Positions 1 to 10,999 of a DNA stretch of 64,000 nucleotides are shown in pieces. Location: positions 2,909,989 to 2,973,988 of the forward strand of contig JAQFVV010006221.1 in NCBI GenBank assembly GCA_028023455.1, in the 5' to 3' direction. Within the stretch, counting starts at the first letter, position 1, and every line of letters starts with the position of its first letter. The notes below the pieces were generated by a model. That model was given only the letters and a program-made list of their open reading frames with translations, made no database searches and was not told the DNA's origin. The stretch is from Epiperipatus broadwayi (lineage: Eukaryota; Onychophora; Udeonychophora; Euonychophora; Peripatidae). Both the position numbers and the translations under genes were made by a program.

Positions 1-560
1 AGCCAATGGATTCGCGTAAAATCTCTTCAAAAAACGTCCAAATCTAACCGGTTAGATATAATCCAGCAGAAGCAGCCAACAACAAGCAATATCCACATTC
101 CAAAAATCCTAGGTAAACATTTATTTATTATCATTTATACGTAGTAGCCACCACTGTAATTCGTCAATCCTACCGAGTAAAGTAATTTGAACTCTTAAGC
201 ATGCATAAAATGAACTATTGATGTGCGTGTGTGTAAATGTGAGGTAATTTAATGATGTCACATATTATTTATGCTTTTCACCAGATATGTGTTATAATGT
301 GTTACTTTAAAAATGTGCGTGTGTTAAATTAGATTTATAAAGATGTTTAAGTTTAGTCAATTAATGTTGGAATTAAATTATCTTTAAACTTAATTAATGT
401 TAATTAAAATAAAATGTCTTCAAACTTAAACTTTATTTGTCAGTCAATTCTTTTTACCAACCTTTTTATTAATTCTTTCCACCACTAATTTTGTATAATT
501 TTGTTATTGAATTAAAATTAGACTGAGCTAGTTTTAGGGAATGTTTTGAGCACTGGATTA
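1..560. other. AT-rich sequence, nothing recognised
   Basis: Intronic relative to the DUOX gene. No open reading frame, repeat or RNA motif that I can support; a few TTAATTAA-like palindromes at 360-420 only. Confidence 0.5.
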
Positions 561-845
561 TGAGCCTACTGCCCGAATACGTTAGTCATCAGACTAGCTG
601 GTGCCCTGGGGTTTACCCTGAAACAAATAAAGTATTTGGATAGTAGGGGTTTGAATCTAGCAGCCGAGATGGGCCATTGTTGATAGTTAAAGCTATCAAT
701 AAGATCTCCCATTTTGCTCGAACGTGCCGGTTCGTTCATGTAACATTTATAAGATTATAAATGTATTATGAAGGAGTTTGAAACCGGCCAAAACTTATAT
801 ATACGTATAAGTAAGTGGTTTCAGTGGTTCGACCCGGTACATTAT
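560..845. repeat. SINE-like GC-richer repeat (unclassified)
   Basis: This patch is clearly richer in G and C than its surroundings. It contains GGGTTTGAATCTAGC (about 647-661) and GTGGTTCGACCC (about 823-834), both resembling the B box of tRNA promoters. It ends in (TA)n before a PLE relic. The class cannot be settled without other copies. Confidence 0.35.
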
Positions 846-1190
846 ATATATCCTTAAAAAATTTCACTTGAATATTTGAAACATATGGAATAGATATCCA
901 TTTTTTATTGTCAATCTTCAACTCCTTTAAATCATTATAACTCTTTTTAAATTGACATAAAGTAGCGTTAATTTGTTCAATCTTATTATATATAAACCAA
1001 CTTCAAGCAATTCTTTGACAAATATCTCAATATTTTTTAATTTATCACACTGGTAATGACATACTTTTTCATTAAGAAGCCAAAAAGATCTAAAACTTGC
1101 CATCTTATGCATAACTGGTACTTTTAATTCACAATTAATATATATGCTTTTTTGCAATGGTTTGATTTATAACTTAACATATTATTATCT
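846..1190 (-). pseudogene. Penelope-like element fragment, minus orientation
   Basis: The minus strand carries a 76-codon open stretch with ASFRSFWLLNEKVCHYQ followed by LKNIEIFVKELLEVG. The same block recurs in the plus copies at 1425-1735 and 3370-3500, where it lies between the reverse transcriptase and the GIY-YIG endonuclease. It is therefore a piece of the same PLE family, placed head to head with the larger plus-strand fragment that starts about 1205. Confidence 0.6.
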
Positions 1191-1204
1191 CTTGTATTTG
1201 TTTT

Positions 1205-2290
1205 GTCTACATATGAGAGTAGTATTTTAGATATGTGGACTAATAAAGATATTAAAATTTACAAAAAGTATACGGATGATGTTTTTGTTTGTGAAAATAC
1301 CAATACTATAAATGTGCTTGTAGAGGAGTTAAATAATTTGTATGGCTTGAAATGGATTATTAAAAAATAACAGGACAAAAGTATTAAGTATTTGGATGTA
1401 TTTATTACAAAAGATAATAGTATGCTAAGTTATAAATTAATAATAAAACCATTGCAAAAAAGGGGATATATTAATTGCAAATCAAAAGTACCAATTATGC
1501 ACGAGATGGCAAGTTTTAGATCTTTTTTGGCTTTGTAAAGAACAATTATGTCATTACCTATGAGATAAATTAAAAAAATATTGAGATATTTGTCAAGGAC
1601 TTGCTTGAAGTTGGTTATAAGATTGAACAAATTAACAATACTTTATGTCAATTTAAAAAAAGTTATAATAATTTAAAGGAGTTGAAGATTGATAATAAAA
1701 AATTGATATTCAAATGCTCAAGTGAAATTTTTTAAGGATATATATATAAGGATCTGTTTAATATTTCATTTTGTGTTACAAATAATATTAATAAGTTAGT
1801 GAATACTTCTAAAAGTGTCATACCTATCAAGCAAAAAAGTAATGTTGTGTATCAAATTATTCGTGGATGTGTGCTATAATATATAGATGAATCGGGGTGC
1901 AGTATTGCAAAAAGATTAAAGGAGCATGAATTGTTATATAAGCATGTGAAAAGTAAAAATAATGATTTAATGACTGCTTCAGGTTTCTTGGATCATGAAA
2001 AAATATGTAAATATAAATTTAAGTTTGATTTTGAAAGTGTTAAGATTCTTCATGAAGAGAGAAACCGTAATAAAAGAAAAATTAAGGAGGCAATTTTAAT
2101 AAATGGAAATAAAATGAATATAATTAGAAGATAAACTGCTAACATTAAAATTTGGTATTCATGGAATTTGACTTGATGTTTTTTTTTTACTTCTGTTGTT
2201 TTTTTTTAAATTTAACAGCAGTTAAAAAGGGCTAAGGAATTAATTGAAAGTACTTCTGCAGATTGAAAGACTGTAAATTAATTACCATTA
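1205..2290 (+). pseudogene. Penelope-like retroelement relic (RT motif C to GIY-YIG end)
   Basis: Read with frameshifts this gives KKYTDDVFVCENTN (RT motif C, YxDD intact), LYGLKWIIKK, a stop at about 1367, then IKYLDVFITK, which is the D/E region of PLE reverse transcriptases. Further on come the ASFRSF block, VVYQIIRGCV, and an endonuclease core in which the usual YIGES has become YIDES (near 1880). An open stretch at 1931-2134 gives the C-terminal KFDFESVKILHEERNRNKRK. It lacks the N-terminal RT, has several stops and is certainly dead. The tail (2225-2270) resembles the right inverted arm of the related element at 4043-4153. Confidence 0.75.
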
Positions 2291-2299
2291 CACACATAT

Positions 2300-3155
2300 A
2301 TATATATATACTTTCATTGAAAGCAATCAACACTTAAACCAGACCAATATCAATTACAATCAACAATCTCAATTTATGTTAAAGGCAACCTCCTTTTAAC
2401 AATAAAAATAAAAATCCACTTTTATTTAAGATCTGATATGTATATATAGACACTAAAGATTGCAAGTTGACATTATTGATACAAAGAAGTTTAAATAAAC
2501 TTCATTAAGCATATAAATACAGCCTGTTCTGAAAACAGACTATCAAATAATCTATTATAACTTTCAAACTGCATTACAACAATAATTACTTAAATAATTA
2601 TTTATATAATAAAGCTAATAGTTCTCAAGGCCAGATAGATCATAAATGTAATTTCATTGAAAGCAGTCAACACTTAAAGGAGATTGCCTTGACAACAGAT
2701 TGAGATTGTTGATTATTATTAATATTGGTCTGGTTTGTGTTGACTGCTTTTAATAAAATTATATTTATGTCTTATCTAGCCTTGAACATTACTAGCTTTA
2801 TTATTTAAGTAGTTATTGTTGGAATGCAGTTTGAAAATTATAATTACAGTCTGAAAGTTATAATTGACTATTTATTAGTCTTCTTTCAGAATAGGTTGTA
2901 TTTACTGTTTAATGAGGTTTATTTAAACTTCTTTGTATTAGTAATTTCACTCTCTGTGATCAAGTTGCAATCTCTTGTGTCTATATAAACATGTTGGACC
3001 ATAACTAAAGGTGAATTTCCATATTTTTTGTTAAAAAAAGGTTGTCTTGACAACAGATTGAAATTGCTAATTGTTATTAATATTGGTCTGGTTTAAGTGT
3101 TGATTGCTTTCAATAAAATTGCATTTATGACCTATCTAGCCTTGAGACCTATTAG

Positions 3156-3160
<5 letters not shown>
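2300..3160. repeat. Family D repeat, two copies in inverted orientation
   Basis: A minus copy (about 2300-2640) and a plus copy (about 2650-2990), followed by a further partial plus copy (about 3035-3160). The shared sequence includes GGTTGCCTTGACAACAGATT, GATTGTTGATTGTTATT and GTGTTGACTGCTTTCAATAA. Relatives are at 24365-24700, 26395-26500, 42770-43110 and 44535-44900. No coding capacity; the class is unknown. Confidence 0.7.

Positions 3161-3191
<31 letters not shown>
3161..3191. repeat. (TA)n microsatellite
   Basis: Uninterrupted TA dinucleotide run of about 15 units between the family D repeat and the left arm of the next PLE fragment. Confidence 0.95.
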
Positions 3192-3192
<1 letters not shown>

Positions 3193-4153
3193 CAATAAAA
3201 ATAATAATAATAATGGTAACAAACTATTATAAACAATCCTTAAATTCGCAGAAGTACTTTCAGTTAATTTCTTGAACCTGCCTCAACTGCCATTAAAATT
3301 GAAAAAGAAAACAAAGCGGAAGCAAACGTCATCAATTCAAATTCCAGGAATCTCGTATTTTAGTGTTAGCAGATTGCCTAGTTTTAGATCTTTTTTGTTT
3401 CAGAATGAAAAATTATGTCATTACCAAAGTGATAAACTGAAAAATATTGAGATATTTGCCAAGAAATTGCCTGATGTTGGTTATAAAATGGAACAAATAA
3501 GCATTACTTTATGTCAATTTAAAAAAAAGTATAATAATTTAAAGGAAATGAAGATTAATAATAAACAATGGATATCTACAAGAATGTGTATAATGTTTCA
3601 TTCTATGTTCCAAACAATATTAATAAATTAGTCAATAATTCTAAGGATGTCATACCTGTCAAGCAGAAAAGTAATGTCATATATCAATTTTTTTGTGATT
3701 GTATGCTGTCATATATAGGTGAATCTAGATGCACTATTGAGAAGAGATTGAGGGAGCATGAATTGTTATATAAACATGCAAAAAGTAAAAATAATGGTGA
3801 TTTAATTTCTCCTTCAGTTTTCTTTGATCATGACAAAACATGTAAATATAAATTTAAATTTGATTTTGAAAATTTGAAAATTCTTCATGAAGAGAGAAAC
3901 CATAATAAAAGAAAAATTAAGGAGGCAATTTTTATAAATAGGAATAAAATGCATTTAATAAATAGGCAATCTGCTAACATTAAAATAGGAGATTCCTGGA
4001 ATTTGAATTGATGATCTTTGCTTACGCTTTGTTTTCTTTTTTGAATTTTAATGGCAATTGAGGCAGGTTCAAGAAATTAACCGAAAGTACTTCTGCGAAT
4101 TTAAGGATTGTTTATAATAGTTTGTTACCGTTATTATTATTATTTTTATTGTA
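3191..4153 (+). mobile_element. PLE-derived element with about 110-bp terminal inverted repeats
   Basis: Arms at 3191-3300 and 4043-4153 are nearly perfect inverted copies, including AAATTCGCAGAAGTACTTTC on the left and its complement on the right. Between them lies only the C-terminal third of a PLE: the FRSF block and a GIY-YIG endonuclease. This looks like a non-autonomous element, or a PLE fragment bounded by inverted terminal repeats as PLEs sometimes have. Confidence 0.7.
3568..4011 (+). CDS. GIY-YIG endonuclease domain of a Penelope-like element
   Basis: A 147-codon open frame. VIYQFFCDC followed by MLSYIGESRCTIEKRLREHE gives the GIY-like strand, the YIG and the catalytic Arg region typical of PLE endonucleases, which nick target DNA for reverse transcription. 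The C-terminal part is KFDFENLKILHEERNHNKRK plus KEAIFI, with a Glu in the position of the GIY-YIG metal ligand. It overlaps a second open frame (3272-3631) holding the ASFRSF-type linker block, one frame apart, so a frameshift separates linker and endonuclease. The first Met is arbitrary. No reverse transcriptase is attached, so it is a fragment. Confidence 0.7.
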   Translation: MDIYKNVYNVSFYVPNNINKLVNNSKDVIPVKQKSNVIYQFFCDCMLSYIGESRCTIEKRLREHELLYKHAKSKNNGDLISPSVFFDHDKTCKYKFKFDFENLKILHEERNHNKRKIKEAIFINRNKMHLINRQSANIKIGDSWNLN

Positions 4154-4195
4154 ATTACAATTTTGTTTTAATTAACGGACATTTTATTTTTATAT

Positions 4196-4227
<32 letters not shown>

Positions 4228-4341
4228 AGGAGAGGGGCGAGATAGAGATAAATAAATACATACTTATAGATTAATAGATAATATATAAATGAATAGGTTA
4301 AGACATATAGAGAAATAAATAAGCAAATTTTTCATACTTAC

Positions 4342-4499
4342 GAAAATATCTTTCTACTGCCAGACCAATAGTAATTGCAAAATAGGCAACTAAGTAAGTA
4401 ATATGCTGTCTATTTACTTCTAAGCAGATATTTATTTCATTAAAAAATGTTTGTACCTTAGATGAGGGCTTTTCAATAGTTTCATCCTCAGAAGTTTTG
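4342..4499 (-). CDS. Duox: Dual oxidase exon: start of the oxidase membrane domain
   Basis: 158-bp exon if the acceptor is TTCATAG; the donor is a perfect GTAAGT. It encodes a polar linker, then FFNEINICLEVNRQHITYLV and AYFAITIGLAVERYF. In DUOX an E.NRQ/R.I block directly precedes the first helix of the six-helix heme-binding domain, whose end carries a conserved LFVER-type motif; here LAVER. An alternative internal acceptor (TCTAAG before GTACAA) exists but has little pyrimidine tract. Later membrane, FAD and NADPH exons are not in the remaining 4.3 kb, which is retroelement sequence, so the gene runs off the left edge. Confidence 0.83.
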
Positions 4500-4559
4500 C
4501 TATGAATACATTGTACAAAAATATATAAATAAAAATAAAAGTTAAAAATATATCCCAAA

Positions 4560-6330
4560 CATCACTTTTATAACAAGTAAAAATGATTAATTCCAAACAC
4601 TTTTTATTAGATCAGATAGATTACCATTAAAATGAAATTTCTGGTTCCAAGTTTTCGCGTGTGTTAATTTTTTTGAATCCACCCCTTCCCTTTACAACAA
4701 ATTTAAACTGCTAAAAATTTAAATAAACACTAATTTTATAATCCATAGTTTTTATATACTGAAACACTTTTTATATATTATAGAAGTTCATTTTATATCA
4801 ATACAAAATTTTTATATCGCAGTAATTAAAGCAATAAATTAAAACAATGCATTGTGATTTAATTTGGAACAGAAGTTTTTTAATTATAAGATTTTGTATT
4901 GTCTGTAGTTAACTTATATAATCAAAGAGTAGCAGACAAAATGATACCTACTTTCAAAGAATGGATTTATATTCTAAAATTAAGTATTATTATTTATTAT
5001 TTTAAGTACAATTTAAATAAAGTTTCCATAAATAACATTTTTACAAGAAACATGTAATGAACTTTCCTATTTTAAAAGTTCAATGTAATGTAAAATAATT
5101 TTGATGAAGATAATAATGTCTCACTATTTCACATGCTAACCACTAGGCCATCAATGCTTGACAACTCAAATGAGATGTCTGTAAAATTAGTATCATTATA
5201 CAAGTTGTTGACAACTAGGATAAAATGATTGCTACATTAAATGTTACAAACTTGACTAGATCATTAAAAATCCTAATAATATAAGCAATTGATCAGCTAT
5301 CCTCATATTAAATGGTTTAGCTTAATTCAATTATTGAACAACTTAGTTGGAATATAGTCAAATCTTAATTTTTTTTTCCTATTTCAACCATTGTCAATTA
5401 ATTTTTACAGGCAAGAAATAAAAGACGTAATAATAAATTGTAAAAACTAATATTTACCAAATTATTAGAAAATTTTTCCTAAAAAAGGAACGACCCAAAA
5501 TTAATTTAAAAGCATTTCTCAAAACAATGACCTTAATTAAAGCAATTTAATATCAAAAATTATGATGCAATTTTATTAAGATTTTAATCTCATTGCTGCT
5601 GGCTGAAGAATTTATTCATCCAAAAAAACAAGAATAAATAATATTTAGTAAAATTAATAACTGCTGCAGAATAATTTGTTAGAATTTACTTTTTCCTATC
5701 ATCAAGAGTTTTGACTGGCTTAATAATCAATCAATTTTATATAAACTAAACTAATTGGACTTTTTTTAAAAAACAAACAAATTTGATAATTAAATGCTTT
5801 AATTAAAATCAGGACAATGCTTTTATAATAAGTTTTTATCATTATTGAGAATCATTCAAACATTCAATGAATTTAAATAAAAAAAGTGTGCCTTGTCTTC
5901 ACGAAGTATAACATAACAAACGTTGATATGGTTATTCAAACACTATTTGACTTTGAACATCAGAAAAATCACTCAAATGCTGATTATTATTCATGAAATG
6001 AATCAAGACATTCTTTGTTTTGCATTATTTGATAAAAGATCTTCTATAAATATATAGTTTTCTATCAAAGAAACGCCATTATAATTATATTCATAGTTGT
6101 ATTACGTTTGCTTGTCCTGTAATCTATTTGATCACATTATTCTAAATAAAATATTTGGAAAATGCATTTAGTGTAATATTAGTTCAAGAAAACTTTTCAC
6201 TGTTGCAAACTGGATAGCCAAGATCATGCCTTTTCAAAGTTCATGATCAAAAGTGCCAAATCAAACATAACGAATCGAAAGATGAATAGTATTTTTTATC
6301 TGTTTCATTTAAAACTTAAACTTTACATAA
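4560..6330. other. AT-rich intron sequence, nothing recognised
   Basis: Long runs of A and T, no open frame with composition unlike noise, no strong inverted repeat. TAA/TTA-rich throughout. Confidence 0.5.
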
Positions 6331-6339
6331 TCTGCTCTT

Positions 6340-6640
6340 CCGAAATCGAACTCAGACTTTCACACGACCCACTACTCTCAGTGCCATCTCATATTGCTGA
6401 CCCACCTGGTCACACACATGTTGAAAAGATAAATAATCACCAATATACATATTTCGTGATAAACTAGCACTCAGCAGTTGGTTCAGATTACCATCTCCAC
6501 ACATACATAGAATCAGTACTCAGTTTTATATTAATCTTTTCAACATGTGTGTGATCAGATGGGTCAGCAATATGAGATGGCACTGAGAGTAGTGGGTTGT
6601 GTAAAAGTCTGAGTTTGAATCCCGAATATATTATATATAT
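6340..6640. repeat. Family E repeat, inverted pair
   Basis: A minus copy of the 3' half of the element (about 6340-6530) faces a plus copy of its 3' end (about 6533-6640). Shared landmarks are TTTTCAACATGTGTGTGATCAG, GGGTCAGCAATATGAGATGG and, at the end, AAAGTCTGAGTTTGAATCCC, which looks like a tRNA B box. The minus copy contains an HHR (6437-6485). Fuller copies are at 21097-21460 and 37515-37880. Confidence 0.75.
6437..6485 (-). ncRNA. Hammerhead ribozyme, family E copy 1 (one core change)
   Basis: On the minus strand: stem I strand AACCAA, core CTGCTGA (expected CTGANGA, so A6 is C), stem II GTG/CAC with G10.1-C11.1 intact, GAAA, stem III ATA/TAT closing a TG loop, cleavage triplet ATA (cut predicted between 6444 and 6443), and stem I strand TTGGT. 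All helices form. The A6 change probably lowers or abolishes activity. Confidence 0.6.
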
Positions 6641-6649
6641 ATAAATGCA

Positions 6650-7180
6650 GGTTTAGCCTGTACAATGTATTACAATCTGCTCTTCTAAATTAAATTTTAC
6701 TTAAACGATTAAGTAGAATAGGATTGTATTTTGAATAATAAAAAAGACATAGAAATATTCAAATGAAATTAAAGAAGAGTTGCATATTTTGAATAATAAA
6801 GAATATAGATTTTAAAAATTGTGATGAGCTTTATACATTCGAAACAGAAATTAATAATTGATTACTAAGACGTGATTTATATAAGCTGTAGCAATATTTA
6901 ATATCCATTTATCTTCAGAAATATTTTAATGAAAATAGGACATTCTTTAAATAAATAATAAAAACAAAAAAAAACACAGGGCATTAAGAAATATTCTTCT
7001 GAATTAAGGCAATATATGCAAGAAAAAAGAAGTATAAAATAAAAAAGGACCAACCTAGAAGAATTATATAGGTGGAATTCTATGAAATTGTAAAAAGCAA
7101 ACCGCATCCAGTTAATAATATTATAAAAATAATTATAAAATAGTAACAGAAAAATCATATAGACAAAAAAATAATTTATT
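6650..7180. other. AT-rich intron sequence, nothing recognised
   Basis: A-rich stretch without convincing coding or repeat signal; a minus-strand open stretch of 86 codons is low-complexity hydrophobic sequence typical of A/T-rich DNA. Confidence 0.5.
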
Positions 7181-7185
7181 TAAAA

Positions 7186-8208
7186 CTGGGATGGGGAACC
7201 TTTTTTCTGTCAAGGTCCATTTGGATATTTATAATATCATTCGCGAGCCATATAAAATTATTAACCTAAAAATTAGCATGCTATATTTGATCAAAAATGT
7301 AATTAATTTTTCCTTTATCATTAGGGGTCAGCAACTTTTTCATTGGCAGATACCACATTTTTTTTTTTGTAAATTAAAAATAAAGCAACATCATAATTAT
7401 TAACGACTGTTCAAAATTTAATGACAATTTTCTCAATTTGTTTTGTAACTATTTTTCATGATATATTTATAGTCTCAAATTTCTTTTTATGTTCTGAACA
7501 GATTAATTCTAGAGCATCTAGGATTCAGTCTTTTATAAACTGCCCCTCAGAAAATAGTTTCAAATTTTCTGATTTTTTTGTGAAAGAATATAATTTGCTT
7601 TAACATAATTTTCGGACTTATTTATATTTATGAAACATGTTAGCCATGTGATGAATATTTCTTTCATTTCCAACAATTTTTGTCAGAATATTTTGATAAA
7701 TAATGTTTTTTATTAACGGAAATATTTTCCAAACATATCAGGCACATTGATTTATTATTACTTTCTATAAAAAATATGCAGTCGGTCTATTTCTTTTGAA
7801 ATGTGTGATTTTCTATATCAATTTGTCATATCTTATTCAGTGTAATTATACTAGTAAAAAAAACATTAAATGCAAAATAATAATAAAATGAAGTAAACCT
7901 TGAGTTTTATTTTTGCTAGTATATGTTCATCTGTGAAAATCATTAAAAATAAACAAAATACTCTCAGCATCATTGATTAAATTTGTAATCGGATGATTGA
8001 CACAATGCAGATAATTTGAGTGTTGCACCTATGATAAAATGAACTAAAATTATTATAAAAGTTGGACAGAGAATACGATGTAGTTGAGAAAATAAATACT
8101 CTTAATTCAATATTTGCAGTTGCACATGTTAAATAGAAGATACAGACTTTTGAAAATATCCAGGCGCCATATTGAAAAGTTTATGAGGGCTGGAGGTTCC
8201 CAATCTTG
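7186..8208. mobile_element. hAT-type non-autonomous DNA transposon with 8-bp target duplication
   Basis: The flanks are identical 8-bp duplications ATTTAAAA (7178-7185 and 8209-8216). The ends are imperfect inverted repeats, CTGGGATGGGGAACC on the left and, read in reverse complement, CAAGATTGGGAACC on the right. The left end followed by TTTTTTCTGTCAAGG, and an internal AGGGGTCAGCAAC, recall the G/C-rich termini of hAT elements. An 8-bp duplication is the hAT signature. At 1023 bp with no transposase-length frame it is probably an internally deleted, non-autonomous copy. Confidence 0.8.
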
Positions 8209-8330
8209 ATTTAAAACATCAAAAAGTTATTTTTTAATATTTAAAGAAAAAAAGGGCACTTGATATCAAAAACAAAAATGACATCAAGAAGTGTTTTGTG
8301 ATGATGGTATTTTAGTTTGTATTTATATAT

Positions 8331-8510
8331 TGGACTATTTCCATCATCTAATATAAGTATTGAATGTCTTTAAGAAAAATTTAACTTTATTTAAATATTC
8401 AAAATACCTCTGTGCTATTATTAATACTTAAATATATTTGGAATATTTAAATAAAGTTACATTTTTCTAAAGACTTTCAATACTTATATTAGATGATGGA
8501 ACTAGTCCAA
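8331..8510. repeat. Foldback element, arms of about 70 bp
   Basis: GGACTATTTCCATCATCTAA at the left is mirrored by TTAGATGATGGAACTAGTCC at the right. The arms extend inward through TATAAGTATTGAA and AACTTTATTTAAATATTC to a short loop. It directly abuts the family A copy at 8516. Confidence 0.75.
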
Positions 8511-8515
8511 TATAA

Positions 8516-8862
8516 GCTTAGATTGAAAATATTATTGTGTTTTCAATTTCATTCTCATAGTTTTGTAGTTAAGTAGAGATAAAAGGTGGCTGCTGGAGAG
8601 TTGCATTAGATCCTAAGGTCTAAGTGCAGTGCTCTCAGATACAAGGCTTGTCACTGACAAAGACCACAAGCCAGAAACTAGTTTGGGGATATTAAATGAG
8701 TAGGCACTAGATGGGGATTTTATGCACAAGCCTTCTGGATTTCATTGATTACTCTTGTTGGCACAGGGTGGCCCTACTGTATGGAGAGTTTTTCCTGTTT
8801 AATAACAGTTATATGCTAGCATAAGAGATGGTGATCATGTGATGTTTAGTGGTTTAATACCA
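8516..8862 (+). repeat. Family A repeat copy 1 with decayed hammerhead core
   Basis: Starts GCTTAGATTGAAAATATTAT like the copy at 23247. It carries a decayed core CTGACAA...GAAACTAGTTT (8645-8692), then the family signature GGGGATTTTATGCACAAGCC, CATTGATTACTCT, GGCACAGGGTGG, CTACTGTATGGAGAGTTTT and a tail GGTGATCATGTGATGTTTAG. The A at core position G8 and the TTT cleavage site suggest it is inactive. Confidence 0.7.
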
Positions 8863-9299
8863 AGAAGTGTTTGTATAAAAAGAGTCATAGAGTAACACCA
8901 TCCATTAAAATAATATTCATTAAGACTGTAGCCTCAATCACATGCATATAAAATGCGATAGTAGGGACCTCTACAGGTCTTTAAACCACAATTAAATGTG
9001 AAAAAAACTGTAAAAATACAAATAGTAAATAAGATTTAATAATTGGAGACTACCAGTGTTTTATTAGTTTCATATGATTCAAACTAATCAAATGAAAAAA
9101 TTAACTTTACTAGTATTTACTGTACTGTAGATATGAACTGTCATTTTCTTACAGACTAGATTGCAAAAATGCATTTGGATTTATCAAAACTTTTGTTGTA
9201 ATTAATGTATTGAAAATTTTTTTTAAATATTAATATTATAAAATATTAAAAATTCTTTAAGTATTCAGTATTGTAATCAGATTACTACAGTTATTAAAA

Positions 9300-10165
9300 A
9301 GATCAATATCAGTAAGGATCTGAAGCAGGGGGTGCCTAAAATCACTTCCTATCGATTTTTAAAAAGTATTATTATAAAGCAAATGAAAGTAAATATAGAG
9401 TCGCAAGATATCTGTTTAGTTTTGCAAATAAGGCTTCAAAACAGTAAAATTTACAAAAATTGTCAGATAAAAGCAAAACAACCTTTAATCTCCTGAAAAA
9501 GTTCAGATGGTGGGGTCTGGAGCAGAAATACTTCGACTTCCTGATAAAGTTAAATTTTAATGCCCTACCCACAGGTAGCTTTTTAACAAGAAACCATGGA
9601 TTTACTTCAATGGATGGCATATGTGAGTTATGTCGCAGAGATGAAGACACAATTGAACACATTTTTGATGTATGCAGTTATTTGCAAGTCTGTAGAACAT
9701 TTATTAACTTAATTTATAAACATAAAGGCTCATTGATACCTGCATTGATACAAGGAATTAAATTTTTGCCGATATTAGAGTGCTACTTTTTTAATATATA
9801 GTTTATGGCTAACTCAGTGTGAAATTCTCTTCAATTCCAATTGTACAGATCCTCTGAAGATTCTAATTATGAAAATCAGAATGATAAAAGAAAGAGACAA
9901 TCGAATATTATCACAAGCTTTATTCAATAGAACATGGGATCTAAATGAAATTTAAAGACTAGGTTGGATATTATCAATTACCGTTCCTTAGAAAAGAAAA
10001 AAAAATATAAAATTGAACATTCCTTCTATCTTTTTTATTTGATAGTTAACAATTTGCAGAATCTGCCTATTGAACTTTAATTTGCCAATTGATTTGATTA
10101 TACAATGCTATATATCCCCCCCTCCTTTTTCTGGGTTAATAAAGTTTGTTTTTGATAATAAAAAA
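9300..10165 (+). pseudogene. 3' end of a non-LTR retrotransposon (zf-RVT motif)
   Basis: An open frame at 9460-9801 encodes KFRWWGLEQKYFDFLIKLNF and GSFLTRNHGF, then CELC at residues 55-58, H67 and C72 (C-x2-C, then H-x4-C), the zinc-finger-like motif found after the reverse transcriptase in many LINEs. A frameshift near 9795 moves into a second frame giving WLTQCEILFNSNCTDPLKI to a stop near 9953. The 3' UTR ends with TTAATAAAGTTTG and an A-rich tail at about 10140-10170. 5'-truncated and inactive. Confidence 0.7.
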
Positions 10166-10489
10166 AACAATAGGAAGAAAGTAAAATAATATTTAATGGA
10201 GTTTGAAAAAGGAAAAAATAGATTATTATGCTTTGAGAGTTAAATATTTCTATGATTAATGTTATTCATTAAGCATAAATCTATATTACCAATTTTATCG
10301 AAATTTAGAATGCTTTTATGGCAGAAGTAATTTAATATTTAAAAGTAATACATATATATTGGAAGTTTTAATGGAATTTTTCTGTGTGTTTTTCTACACA
10401 AAATTTAACGATGATATAACCAGGCAAACAATCAAAACTAGCATTTCAAACAGAAATCACATTATCTAGTAAAATACTTCTAATAATAT

Positions 10490-10990
10490 TAAACATTAAA
10501 TCACCCCACATGGTTAAGAACAACCAGTACTGCCCTCTATAAAACTAATGTATAAATACATTAGAGTTCGTATTTCTTAACCATGTGGGGTGATTTAATG
10601 TTTAATATTTGTATATTTATTTCAGTATAATGTTATGCACTGGGATTATTTTATATACATTTGAGTTAGGTGGTTTAAAGATTAAAATTATTGTTTAGTT
10701 TGTCTTTATATAATAATAGTAAAAAGTTTATTTGTAGCAAGAAGTTAAGATAGTTGCTTGCTAAGATTTCAAGTACTTTATTTGAGTTTGTTCGTATTTC
10801 AATATATATCATTTTATAGCAGACAGTTCAAAGTGGTATCATTTTGAACTGGCTATTTTGAAATACGAACTCTAATGTATATATTAGTTCATACAGGGCA
10901 GTACTGGATTTCTTAACCATGTGGGATGATTTAATGTTTAATATTTGTATATTTATTTCAGTATAGCTTTATGCATTGGGATTATTTTAA
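10490..10990. repeat. Nested foldback element with duplicated arms
   Basis: CATTAAATCACCCCACATGG at 10495 is mirrored by CCATGTGGGGTGATTTAATG at 10581. A second right-hand copy follows at about 10916 (CCATGTGGGATGATTTAATG) with the same downstream TTTAATATTTGTATATTTAT. The inner block CCAGTACTGCCCTC (10527) is mirrored at 10897, and GAACTCTAATGTAT is mirrored too. So one foldback contains or has recombined with another. Confidence 0.7.
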
Positions 10991-10999
10991 TATATATAT

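Noticed and set aside
4480-4500. CTGAGGATGAAAC on the minus strand resembling a hammerhead core
   Set aside because: No room for stem II; it is DUOX coding sequence.
5590-5625. CTGAAGA at 5604
   Set aside because: No GAAA and no pairing partner downstream.
9372-9662. 96-codon minus-strand frame
   Set aside because: Opposite-strand shadow of the LINE zf-RVT frame at 9460-9801.
9849-9885. CTGAAGA followed by GAAA near 9852, a possible hammerhead
   Set aside because: The bases between cannot form stem II, and the stretch lies inside the LINE coding relic.
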